Assembly: GCA_030248225.1 (NCBI GenBank)
Contig: JASANE010001800.1
Span: forward strand, 1 to 64,000
Direction of reading: 5' to 3'
From: Trileptium ribeirensis
Lineage: Eukaryota; Nematoda; Enoplea; Enoplida; Thoracostomopsidae
Length of the DNA: 64,000 nt
Under the pieces are notes generated by a model, which saw only the letters and a program-made list of their open reading frames with translations, was not told the DNA's origin and did not search any database. Below are positions 25,053-38,100 of the stretch, piece after piece. The first letter of the stretch is position 1. Each line of letters starts with the position of its first letter. A program made the translations under genes and the position numbers.

Positions 25053-25930
25053 TTTATTATACTATTACTAATAGTCTCGAAGAAAATTGAAGATTTTGTG
25101 GGCTGGGCACCAGTATGGGAATACCATGAACCTGTCTTAGATTACTGAAGGCCTCTGGAAGGTAATTACTGTGTGCTATGTAGCCCGTGTATCCGGATGG
25201 ATAATCACAGTAGCGGTGTATGTATTCCTTAATTGGAACCTCAGTGCGTCAGAGAGCTAGAATCCAGGATGGATAATCACTCAACGATACTAGACACTTG
25301 TGTACTAAGAGCACTGTCGGCTCTACATACAACTCTACGATAGGGAGGCGCGTAATCTGCGGAGATGTTGGCTAATATCTGGCTCGCCCCTTTCGCTTCC
25401 CTGGATGCTTATGAACTACCCCAAAATACGTACTCAGCGAACTCAATACTCCGGGGTTAGTGTAAAGCTGCATATATGAGTCGTTTGTAATATATAACGA
25501 AATGAATGAAATGTTTTAAGTTAAAACAAGCATTAAATATTTAATATGTTGTAGAACTGTTTGCAGTTCCCTGATAGCAGTTCTGCCAATAGTCAAAAAC
25601 TAGATTTGCAGTTAGTTGTCTTTCGTAACGACCCGATCTCTGATCTGAACCGTAGGATGCCTTTTATTGCTACAATAAGCACCTGGGTAATCATTCGAGT
25701 CCATTAAAAGAGCTGATAAATAAACCTAATTTTCGGTCGAAAACAAGTATTCGGCACATCCGTAGTCCATATTACTTACAACTTATATGTGTGTCTATTG
25801 TCTTGTTTCACTCTGCGCTCTTCCACTGAGGAAATCGACTCTCTTATTTCAAGTCAGTAAATTTTCTTACAGTACAAACATTTTATTATGATTAATTTGA
25901 TTATTCGGTGGTTACGTTCTGGTCATTAAT
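25053..25930. other. SEC31 upstream region, nothing recognised
   Basis: Intergenic or 5' intron sequence between the MITE and the first SEC31 coding exon. No ORF or repeat partner is recognised inside the window. Confidence 0.5.
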
Positions 25931-25944
25931 TTTAATTTTTACAG
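25931..25944 (+). promoter_or_regulatory. Probable 3' splice site before SEC31 start codon
   Basis: A pyrimidine-rich TTTAATTTTTACAG precedes the ATG by 44 bases. It would fit a 5' UTR intron acceptor or a spliced-leader trans-splice site. Which of the two applies cannot be decided from this sequence. Confidence 0.5.
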
Positions 25945-25988
25945 ATTAGCCTTTACTGTATTTACTGATATCAGGCTAAGAATAAATC

Positions 25989-26101
25989 ATGCGGTTTAAA
26001 ACATTGCAACGGACTGTGCAATTTGCATGGAGTCCAGAGAATTTAGAAAAGCAGTATATTGCTGTTGGAACTAGCGCTCGACATTTCGATGAATCATTCA
26101 A
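25989..26101 (+). CDS. SEC31: SEC31 exon 1
   Basis: ATG opens 37 codons ([16 protein letters not shown]...) plus two bases, ending at the donor AA|GTTAGT (phase 2). AWSP and the following AVGTSA match the conserved SEC31 start. The protein begins at the usual family position. Confidence 0.92.
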
Positions 26102-29100
26102 GTTAGTTGTTAGATGAGCTTATAGGCTAGATTTAGTTTATATCTGTTCTATTATATGTTTATATTAATGAGTTTAGGTCCACTGACATGTTTGCAGTGT
26201 TATGTGTAGTTAGAATAACTCACATGATATACGATTTCCAATTTACAGATCCAGCGTTAGTTATTTTTAATAAGTATACTGTGTAGGTTATAATAAACTT
26301 ATTAACATCATAACTTGGAAAACTGGAAAATATTAAGCTCTCCTGGGGTGTATAGTTTCAGAGAAATATTGAAACATGCCGGTATTTATAGCACGTACTT
26401 GTGCCCTGTATTTTCATGAAAAATCTTGTAGAAAATTTTAGTTTTTAATAAAAGCACTTGCAGCTTTTGATATAACTATTGCATTTATATTGCTTTTCCG
26501 ATATGATCTGGCCTCGTCAATACGAGGCTGAATCGCCCCTGTGATCAAGACTGGTCTATCAACTTGGTGATATACTTCCTCGTGTGGCAATGCAACAACG
26601 ACCGGTCTGACGGGGGACGAAGGTGACTATAACGGAGTGGTAACTGGAGCGTCTGGTATCTGAGTTCTCGATACTGTGAGAATTCGATCCCAAGGTGACA
26701 TGAGCGCCGGTCGAAGTTGACCTGTTTCGGATCGGCGTCCTTCCACAAATTTTATCTCCCAGTCGTTATTGTGTGTAATTCTACCATTATGTATCTGCTG
26801 TTAAATATATGTATATATATATATATATCAGGGAGTAACCGGAATTCCGGTTCCGGCGAAAATCGTGTTCCGGTTGCGGTCCCGGCAAAGGGCAAAAACC
26901 ATACCGGAACCGGAATTCCGGTTTAAAAATGTTGTTTGACATTTTCCAAGTTTTTTGCTTCATCCTGTAATCCAAACATATGTAATATATATTATACAAT
27001 GATCAAGCTCCAATAATGCCAAGCAAAAGAAAAGATTAACTAACCAATTTGCCGTGTGAAACGTATCTAGGCACATAATTTGAGCAGGAATTTTTCATAA
27101 TAACCTGCAGGAGTTTGTTAAATCAAAGCCAGGTTGATGCTTGTAGCAGCTATTTTACACATCCATAAGTCTGTGGGATACATTTGAATTAAACCGGTCC
27201 AAATCGGTAACAGAGGATGGCTTACGCAGAAGTACTTAGGGTATGCTTGGCTAACATAAATTGCGTCAAGCACCCGCCATTGCGTTTGTAAAGTTGGTAA
27301 ATCAGTCTACATTGAAGTAAACTAACGTTATCTGCAACGCAGCTAGAAACTGCTTTCTTGGCAAATCAGTCTACATTGCAGTAAACTAACGTTATCTGCA
27401 ATGCAGCTAAAAACTGCTTTCTTGGCAATGAACTGTATTTATTGAAACTGTGCGAACAGCATCACAGTGTGGCTCATTTATAGCAGTCTGATTAGAAAGT
27501 TATCATCATTATGATCTAACTTACGGGCACTGTTTGTCCAACGCTAGCCTAAACAGTGTCTCCCACCACTGATCAGAAAATTACCTTCTATCTATTATTT
27601 CCTCTTAGAATCATATAAACCAATAATTTTAAGTTTCCTGCAGAAGAACATGCAACAAACGTATGTGTAGTAAAGGGAGGCGACTGGAGACAGAGCGAAA
27701 GTGTGTATTCTACGCTCCAAGCTTTGTAAAGCATTCGATTTGACGCAGTATAAGCAATGGTGTATAGTGGAAGACATTTTTTGCTCTGAATGTCTAAAAA
27801 CCGACATATTTGATCGATAAATAAACATTATTAGCTTCCTCAGTCTCTTTAAAGTTTCAGAAAGGCAATGATACCATCGCAATACATTCAGTTTAATGTA
27901 AAAGTTATTTGTAATGCATTTTAAATCCACTATACCTTCATTTCTTCCATCATTTGTTTTACTATATATAAATTTCGAAGACCAGGTTCCGGATCCGGTT
28001 TAAATGGACGGTTCCGGTTGCTGGTTCCGGTTCCGGTAAATTTCGGTTCCGGTTATTCCCTGATATATATCAGGGAGTAACCGGAATTCCGGTTCCGGTT
28101 CCGGCGAAAATCGTGTTCCGGTTGGGGTTCCGGCAAAGGGCAAAAACCATACCGGAACCGGAATTCCGGTTTAAAAATTTTGTTTGCAATTTTCCAAGTT
28201 TTTTGCTTCATCCTGTAATCCAAACATATGTAATATATATATATAACAGTTACGTGTAATATGTATGCAAATATTATGACTCCGCTTTGTTCTGATGCTC
28301 TTCATTGGTCGGCCGGTGTTTCGCTATACGGTATGACCCATCATCTTAGGTTGTTTATCTCTGTTCCCTCCATGCCTACATTGGGGGTGGTGGTTGATTT
28401 TCAGTTCCCAAATTACCATGTTCGTGAGATTTTATCCTGTGCCCGTCACTCCCAAGCACCCGAACCCAATATATTCAGCTAAATAAGAGATTTATTGATG
28501 TCTATATTTATGTTTTCTTTGTGATAAATATTTTCTAAACAATCACTTGAACTGCTAATGGAAAAATGTCGATTTGTATCCTGAAAACATTTGCAAGACG
28601 GCTAAAAATTTCTAAAACATGTAAAAAATCTAGCACATAGAGCGAAATTCCACCCCTCACATTGAAATTTTCCCCAAGTATGATCATAGGGGCACCGAAG
28701 TCCCACCACTTTTCGGAAGGATGAAAGGTCAGTCTCCACCGTTCCCGAAAGTATGTATATATGAATTTTGATTCTAAAATATCTTTTTACCTCCACTGAA
28801 TGCAAGGTCAAATTTTATTGGGTTTTAGTATGTATTGCACATCTAGATTATGAAATGCAATAATGGTTATGCGTGACATGCAAACGTTTAGTTGTATTGA
28901 AGTGAACCTAGCGAGCGGACATTTCTCAAATATATAGCGTTTAAGTGACCAAAAATGTTTGGATTGTCTATGTTACTCATAAGTCAACTACATGAATACA
29001 TGTACCAATCTGATAAAAACGGTCTGAATAGATATTTTGACCATGCAAGTTTTCATTACGTTTGATATCATAAGTATTGCCGGAGCTATCGGATCGGAAA

Positions 29101-32100
29101 ATGAGGACCATCATTTTAATTGAACCGGGAACCATAGCCTCGTAGGAGATTTTTTGTCAGAGGAACCGGTATCGAGCTATGAGCTTATGTTTAAAAATAT
29201 CCAAAAAGTGACATTTTCAAAATTTCGAATAAATTTTTTTGCATACTCGGGGGTGAAATATAGGCTTACGGTGTTATGATTTAGCTCGCAAACAAATTGT
29301 TTTATTTACATTAAACTTACACTGGGTATGTTGTCAAACCTGTAGGATGGTACAGGGTGATAACCTTGCTAAATTATCGCACCAAAATGCAAAATTTGAT
29401 ATTTTTTTCGAATTAGTTGTCTCGAAGTGCAAAAAGGATTTGTAGGTTTTCGGGTGATTAAGTATGATGGAAGCCACTGTTTTGTATAGTATGCACCGTT
29501 ACGGAAGCGCTAGTTCCATACAGTATGAAAAATAACGGTTAAAATTGTATTTTCCATTGGAAGTTGCAATTAATAAATTTAGAAAGCTTCCTTCTTTTTG
29601 GTCACCGGTGGATGAAATAAATTGTCCCGTGGTTTAGAAATGTGCTAAAAATGGAGTTATTATAAGTTTTCATGTATTGCTAGTGTATCAGTGTCTTTTT
29701 GAGACTTTTAAAAACTCATTAAGCTGAATTTCGAATGTCAAAATGGTCACTAAGCGCGACATAGGCAACATCTGCGTTTCCTCTCGCTTTGTGTGTATAT
29801 ATATAACTAGTTTATATAACATGTTTTTCGTATTATTTAGCTTGATACTGTGCTCTCAAAATTGGGGCGGGTAGCTGGGGGGCCTGGTATTTTTCGGTTC
29901 CCCCTGGTTCAGAACAGGAGCCCCTGTTCAAGCCCTGGCAAAATTTTGGGCTCCCTCCGGTTCATCGCCTCTTAGAAATTTTTTTGTGTTTCCAATCGGT
30001 CCAAAGTGTATAAAATTTGATCAATATTAGTACCAAAATTCTGTTCTGAAGCCAAAAATTTCGTAAACTTTTTTAAAATTTGCTTCAAAAATGCTTTTTC
30101 TTTCCATCAAAAGCGTTTCGCAGTGTTTCTGACACGATTTTAACCCTTTTTGCCTTGGCAAAATCGGGCGCCCCGCCGGTTCGGAACCAGAGGGGCCCCT
30201 GGTGCATGCCCCATGGCAAAATTTCAACGAGTGGAGAGCTCAGTGATATATGCCTCAAATTATACTATGCTATTTTTGGTGTTTACGATTATAAAGAAAA
30301 TCTTGGTTTGTAACAAAAATAATATGAAATTCTATTGGTCGATAGTGTTATTAATTGTTTTAGTTCGAGCGCCTGTTTGGAGCTGACATCAGTTAACTAT
30401 AGCGATGCCTCCCATGAACTTCCAATAAGAAATGCTATTTCTGTTCAAAACAGGTTGGTTTTGTTTTAACCTTGATATACAAATGTTCGAAATCCGAGTG
30501 TCACTCAATTTCATTGCTTCGTGTCTCTTTTCGTTGGAATTGTCAGTTTGTTGACGTTTTTATAGCATCTATAACTAAAATTTGCAACGTCCGATCATCT
30601 CGCGCGATAGCTCAAACAAATGCTTGAAATATGTGTTTATTCCCTTTCGTTATGACCGAAAACTGGTTCCAGCTCTTTCAATCATAGATTCGATGAAATT
30701 TTGATCTCAATCGTAAATCGTAATAATTGTGTATGGCACCCTAAGAGTGCCAGTTTGAACTGTTTTGTGAGACCATATTTATGTATTCTATGTCACGTTA
30801 AGTTTTACAGATAGGTGAAAAATGGTTCTTTTGTATGGATATAGTAACGTTGGTTGCTGATATAGTGATGATAGATTATTAAAATAAATTTATTGTTATT
30901 TTGCTCGGCGACAGTGCCAGTTTGAGCCAATTTTGGTTTGGTGTGAGATTATATTTCTGTATCCTATGTTACATAAAGTGATGCAGATCGGTGAAAAATG
31001 GTTGTTCTGGGTGGTGATAGTGACTTTGGCAGCTGATATTGTCATCATACATCGTTAAAATTGTTATTTTGCACCCTAAGAGTGTCACTTTGAGCCATTT
31101 TGGTGTTGTGAGACCATATTTATGTACCCTATATATGTCACGTAAACTGGTATAGATAGGTGAAAAATGGTTGCTCTGGGTGGGAACACCGACTCTAGCT
31201 GTTGACATAGTGATGTTAGATCGTCAAAATTGTATTGTATAGTTTACCCTAACAATGTTTGTGTAAATGAATTTGCAAATTTTATACAAAAACAACATGA
31301 ATGGATAATGGCTTTTCAGTCAAGCCGAGAAAAGAGGCTTTTGTTAGCGGTATAATAATCATAGATCGGGAATAGATTTTAATTCTTAAGGTGTGTCTGT
31401 TTGAGTCATTTTGGGGTTTCAAGGTGAATTTTTGTATCCTATGTTATGTAAAGTGGAAAATGGCCCAGGTGCGCATGGAGTTGAAATTCTGGTGTCCATA
31501 TTCATCGTCATGAAATGATCTTGGAGATGTCCGCGGGCAACTCAATTGGAATTTTTTTTGCGTTTTACATACAATCCAACTGTTGAATGATATATATCAT
31601 GAAATACAGGCTATGATGCTTTTGCGTCTGCTATGGTCCACGGTGGTCGCGTCCACTCTACACCCCATCGCAATAGCTGAATAGCCGATAGCTGAACAGA
31701 GAGTCCTGTTGAATACATCTCTCTAGAGCTTGGAAAGACTGTGGTGCTGAATACAAGACCTGGCCAGCTTTTATGCATCATACAACGCTCTCATACAAAA
31801 TGATGTGACCAGATACATAATCTCTCTGGATCATGCAATTTTGGAATGTTACTTTCAAAGCTTCGAAAGTCAACTGGGCCGAGGGTTAAATCGTTCATAT
31901 ACTTACTATGCGTTAGAAAATTAGATGTTCTAATTCGCAACATTGATGTAACTGAACAAGCACATATTGTCGCAAACTCGCCTCCGGCTGGCCATCAATC
32001 TGATAATGATTTGATTGAACCATTGTCACCTGACTGCTAATTCTGTCTTGAAACAGACAAAGAGAGGTGTTGTATCTGTCTCAAATATATATAGTAAATA

Positions 32101-35100
32101 ATTTGTCAAAAAGTCTGTATCTGGTTTCAGAGCTAATTAGAGCTAAGAGTTTCAAAGCTTGGTAGCGCTTATCATTCATCTCGTTTCACCAAATCTAGTA
32201 ATGTCACAAAAAGTAAAAAACAGGTATTTCACAAATAACCTAGTGCAGAACCATTTTAGTGACTGCATGCAACGCTAGAAGAAACATTTATTGTTGAAAA
32301 CATTTTTCCAAAAATTTATTACTTCACAAATTGAAATAGCATTTTTTCCTATAAATCACTTCTCGATTAAGCGGTTTCTTTGTCCTTGCTCGTTGAGGGC
32401 ATTTTTTCCTGTAGTTTACCAAAAACAATATATATGAAACAAGGTATCAAGATTTTTGCTGAAAATTTCACTGTAGAAGCGTAGACTGTGCCGATAATTA
32501 ATTTTTCCATGTTTAAAATTGATGATACACGTCCGTAAATTCAAGTTTGAATGCAACTCATAATACATATTAAAAATAACCTATAGTATCTCTTTTATAC
32601 ATGAGACCAGCTAAACTTCCGTGTTATTTATCTTCTTCTTCAATTAGGTTTTTTCATGAACTGGAGATTTATAAGATGCTTTCCACACTAATTACCACAT
32701 ACGTTACTCGCTAGAAATGATTGCCGCCTATCGAACGACCGAACATCGAACAGAAATCAATTTATTTGATTTGGAGCATCACTCGAACAGCTCTCGAACA
32801 AATTCAAGAAACCGCGCCAAAATTTTGAATTTATCGAACCAGCCTCGAGCGAACTTTGGACAACAGAACACTTTTCTGGCGAATACTGTATAATGCTTCG
32901 CTCATTACGTTTTCGCTTTGGTTCACAATGTCATAGTACAACTATTTAAATTACAGTATAGATTTCCACAGTTATGTTTCCTGATATAAGCGACTATGCA
33001 GTAGCATAATGAGCGAAATCGAGCATAAGTACGATGTTGCTCCAATAGGACCGCTTGTGTGTTTGAGTATGTTCAGGTTCCAACGTATCATTTGGGGCCC
33101 TTTCGGTCAGTCAGAATCTGGATCTGTTATCGGCGGTTGTGACAACGGTGCAATAGTGTCGGTTGACGGACAAATTTTCGTTTCTGGTTCCGCATGTAAA
33201 CTAACAACTGTAACTTCTACGAAGCAGCATACAGGATCAGTGAAATCTCTTGACTTAAATCCGTTTAAGGTGATTGTGTTTTTTATCTACTTGACACAAA
33301 TGTAGAACTTCTTCTGAATATCTTTATAAACGTATCGCATTTGAATATTTGAAATGGCTATTTTGGCTTTTCCACGGACCCCCGCAGGCCGGGGGAAATA
33401 CATAAGACCGGAGGTACCCCGATTCAGAAGGTGTCCAATCGGTGGGCTGGGTTAGACCAAGTCAAGGAGGGGAGACGAAAAGCGGCCTCCTCCCGGTTTG
33501 GAGAAGTCAGCTATTTTGACATTTTGGTAGTAAGATGTATATGCTGGGCATGATCGCGCTGTACGTTATTATAGCGTTTCCTGTACTTTTTTATCGCAAA
33601 TAATTTTATTTAATGTTAATTTGGATTGCTTCATGTTTTATGTAGCAACGCCCGTTGATAGATCCATAAGAACTTGTACACTAGCAGTCATGGTGCTCTG
33701 ATATATTGTTTAGTTTATCGTAAGTGTGAATTAGATACAATGATGAACGTTATGGTGTTTGGTGTAGCTGCTCTGGCAGTGAATAATGGATCGATTTATC
33801 CTGAAACTTACATTTGTAGTGCGCGTTCCACTTAATGACGTAATATATTCCCGGGTTATACTTAATGGAGACATCATGAACTTTTCGGAATGGAGATATC
33901 ATGAACTGTCTGTCATTTTTGTGAGCGTAAAACTTAAGCGAAATTAGTGCAGTCGTTTAAATGTCTTTTTCTAAAATGTTTCAATAAACATTGAAAACTA
34001 AAATCAAAAAACAAAAATGTCAAGTCATAAAAAATGTTTTTGGGCTAAAACGGTATTGTGACTGGCTAGCTATTAGTACACTGTTTTGACTTATGTGAAT
34101 ATAGTTATTTTGTTTGTATGTCACTTGTACAGCTTATTCATGCTTACCAAACAAATGACTGTCGCTCCCCGTGTCTTGCTCGTGAACCGTTCGAAATAAC
34201 CTGGTTCGTAATATATTTTTTTATTAGTTTTGATACTTTCTAAAACTGAAGGCTCCCTCGCTCGGCAAGACTGGATCATGACGATATTGTTGTTTATATA
34301 CAAATTTATTGTAATGGCGATTTTAGACAGAACTCCTGGCATCTGGTGCTGCCGAATCTGAATTATATGTCTGGAATCTGAACAATCCAGCTCAGGTAAT
34401 GGTTCCTGGCCCCAAAGCTCAGGTATGTTTGTGGCGCATGTTGATCGTAAAGACCGGAGTTAATAGCGTTTTTATTTTAATTCTCTGAATACAGCTAATT
34501 TGCAAATTGGATTTGGGAATTGGTTATGAAGAAGTATTTTAGACTTTATAGAGTAGCTTTTTGTGGATTTTAATTCCGTATCAATATTTATGCGATGTTT
34601 AGTTAATTAAACTTGAAGGCTGTTGACAAATCTTATGTAATATAATCAGGTGAACAAGGTTATCACAAACACTACGGTATTAAGGATATTAAGATAACGT
34701 TAGAGTTGTAAAAGATATGATGCAGTAATGAAATATTGGACCTATCATACAGGTTTTTCCGCCATCGAAGATCAAAGTAGGACAAGTCCAAAAGTATCTA
34801 TATGTGACACGTTATATTAGCGATTCGACTGCTATCGGACTCTTTATATATCCAGGCAAAAGTGATGGTCATTAAGGTGTGCCATGATAATTGATGGTCA
34901 TATTAAAGACAAAATATTGAACTTTTCAGTGTTCGATACGTAAATATTTAAATCACAGTGTTATCACAATGTTGATACTGCGTACTGAGGAGTGGATGGC
35001 GCTTTCCTCCTATTATAACATTTTTCAGTTTACTTGGGGCTTTACAGATATATTGCTTAGGCACTAATATTAAGAGGTAAGTACTTGTTATATTATAAAG

Positions 35101-38100
35101 TTAACTTTTCAGACGTTTGCAGTCTTGTCGATCTGTTTCAGTTTGACATCTGAATTTAACACTGGCGAAGCAGCTACCGCCTGCGGGTATTCATTGAACA
35201 GCTTGTCTTCTAACGCTGGAAAAGTGAAGAACATATGCATATTATTATTCTTCGAATATGGATCATTTTTATGTTCTCAGTGTTACGTTAATGAGTGCAA
35301 CATTTCAGCCTTATGATCAAATTACGTGTGTGTCTTGGAACAAAAAGTTGGAATACATTCTTGGGTCTGCGTATCCGGGCAGAGTTTTGGTGTGGGATTT
35401 GCGGCGAAACGACGGCCCGATAACGAAAATTGGTGACATGGGACACAAAGTACATTAATTTTTTGAAATTATTTACGGTACGCTGTCGTTGACATCGTGT
35501 TAGTATTTCGATCAGTGCCTTGTTTTAGTACGCATTGGGGTGTGTAAACATCTTGTTTGACAGTCATTTGGTAATTATTGTATTACGTATGGTTTTTATG
35601 AGGCCTTACTGGATAAATGTTGAATAGAGCTTTTATTTTATGTGTGTCTACTTTATATAATTTGTTGTATGCTGTTTATGTTCTAAGCGAAGCGAGTGTA
35701 GTAGCTACAGCACTCGCCAGAAATAAATGTCATGAACGGACGGACATCGAATAAAATTTATTCTCGAACAACTTCGAACAGCCCTCGAACAATTTTTTAA
35801 AATTGTGTGAAAATGTCGAACACGCCTCGAAAAATATTCCAACGCGTTTCGAATAAATTTTTCTAATTTATTGAACCAACATCTAACGATTTCGAGCGAA
35901 CAGCACTTATTTCGGGCGAGCACTGTATTTGTATCTGTTTCGACAAATTACCGGAATACGTCTGCCCCAGGGGTAACTGGAATTCCGTTTCCGATCGTAA
36001 AATTCGGTTCCCAGTTGCGGCTAACTTTTTCCTGAATGAAGTTTCGGTTTCATGTCGTTTAGATATCTGCATGCCGAAATTTGTATATATAGTTTTCCAT
36101 TCCATAATCAAAATTTGTTAACAAACTAAACCAATAGTGCATTATTTTTGGCGTTCTTTGCATAACAAAATGCAATATAGTATGTCTTTTTGTTTGGTTT
36201 AGGTATCTTTGATTAACTCGATTAACTTCCAACATACATTTCTTGACATTGCTGAACACATTATAATTCATAGAGAGTGAAAACTATTCAAAAACGCTAA
36301 CATATTTTATAGTTTTTGGAGTTCTCCGTCGTTACTTATGCCGCTATATAAGTTACAGTCTAACGGTTCCTGCTTTGTATCCTGCGACTAACTTCTGCAT
36401 GTGCCTTCATCAATTAGTTGTCATATACTCGTAAAACTACAGCATAGCAATTTTGAGTATAGCTTATTTCTGAGAATTGTCTAACACTAATAATTTGCTC
36501 GGTCAGAGGAAACTATGCGATTGTGACTAGTCTTCCTGTTATGAAATTCCAACTTGAGCTTCCTGTCCTGAATCCTCTTTGAAGACACAGAAAAATATTA
36601 ATACACTTGTGGTGCATGCTAAGAGATGATAGGGGGATTTCTCGCACATGTTGACACGGTGGGCCTATTTCCTAATTTGGGGGCATGAGGGAATGTGGGA
36701 AAAATGCCAAATGGGTCTCTTTCAATTAATTCCACAACACGTGTCATATTTTTACTTGACAACTTTTCAATATACTGTCGGATGCTAAGAAATTTTGAAT
36801 ACTCGCGTTTTGGCTCGGCGCATATTGGAAAATTAGCGGTTACTTCTAGCAGGATTTTTTCTCCAATCATATAGAGATTGTTCATATTATTAACTTAATA
36901 ACAAAAACGCTCGATGCAAACATTCGAAATAAACAAAACATAAATTAAAATTTTAAGGAGAAATTTTACGTTGCAGCACCCTCTTGCCAAATCAGTTGCT
37001 TTCTACGTATATAAGTACAATTATTGTATTATCGTATCTTAATACACAAAATGCAGTGGTCAATGTGGCTCTCAACGAACAACAAATTAAAAAAAATGCC
37101 AAGATTTCACAATAATTTTATTCCCACAATTTAGCATCTTAGTTAAATACAGCACTTCATAGGGGCAACGACATGCCCAGCGTACTATTAAACAACCAAA
37201 CAAACTTGTTTACAACCTAAATAACTCTGCATGTCCATCATTTACCTCAACAAAAAAAGACGCTTTAATGCTTGCTTTTATTTTATCTTATTAATAAGAC
37301 CAGGTTCCTGCAAAAATTTACAGTATCGGATCTGATTACAGCTAATTTCGGTTCCGGTTACAACTCATTTGTCTACAGACGGATGTCCAAAATTATTTTT
37401 GTTTAAAAAATCGAAAGAATAAACACATTTCTCTCAATTTTGAAAAATATTTGCTTCATAGTATTTAAACGTGAACAAAAGCCAAAAAGTTTCAGATAGA
37501 CATCATTATTTTTGTTGTTGAATTCATTGAAAAATGCGAAAAACAGTTTACCGATCGTGGCAAAATTTATTTAGGCAATTTTTTGAACAAATATTTATCT
37601 CAAGATATCTTCTGCCAAAATTATAGTGTTATAAATTATTTTAACACTATTTGGATTTGAAAATTAAAAATTGCTGCACTATGCGTTGGAGTTCAACATT
37701 TCGCTCCAGTCATATCGCCATTCATGGTTCCAGTAGTCATCCATTTGTCAGAAGCGGGGTTTTGGGTGGCAGAAGACATGATTGTGTGCGTTTGTTTGCA
37801 TGTCGAACCGTCATATCTCATTGGGTTGTGAATTCATTTTCAATATTTTTGAAGAAATAAACATTTTTCTAGCTTTTTGAAAACTAATTTTCGTTGTTTA
37901 TTTTAAATTAAACTGTGCAGTTGTTTTCAAGTAATAAAAATTTCGCTGCCGACGAAGTTTTTGATAGCATTAAAATAAATATGACAAAAATCTTTCACAA
38001 CTTTTTATATTTTCTAATTTTGTTTAAGATTTTAGACGTTTTTGTCTTATTTTGAAGATGAGAATTATGGCTCAATTTTTGCCTGGGCGTTTAGATTTAT

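Larger units (their letters stand above)
26102..33048 (+). other. SEC31 intron 1 region
   Basis: This region of about 6.9 kb contains the TTCCGG-rich hAT-like element and a partial second one (26829-28235), a MITE (29848-30243), a tandem array of about 167 bp period (30735-31465) and a Tc1-like MITE (32702-32888). The stretches 26110-26820, 28240-29840 and 31470-32640 hold no recognised feature. A small exon may lie at 32648-32702. Confidence 0.7.

Noticed and set aside
36619..36885. 88-codon minus ORF in a SEC31 intron
   Set aside because: It lies inside a likely degenerate hAT-like element and shows no transposase motif.
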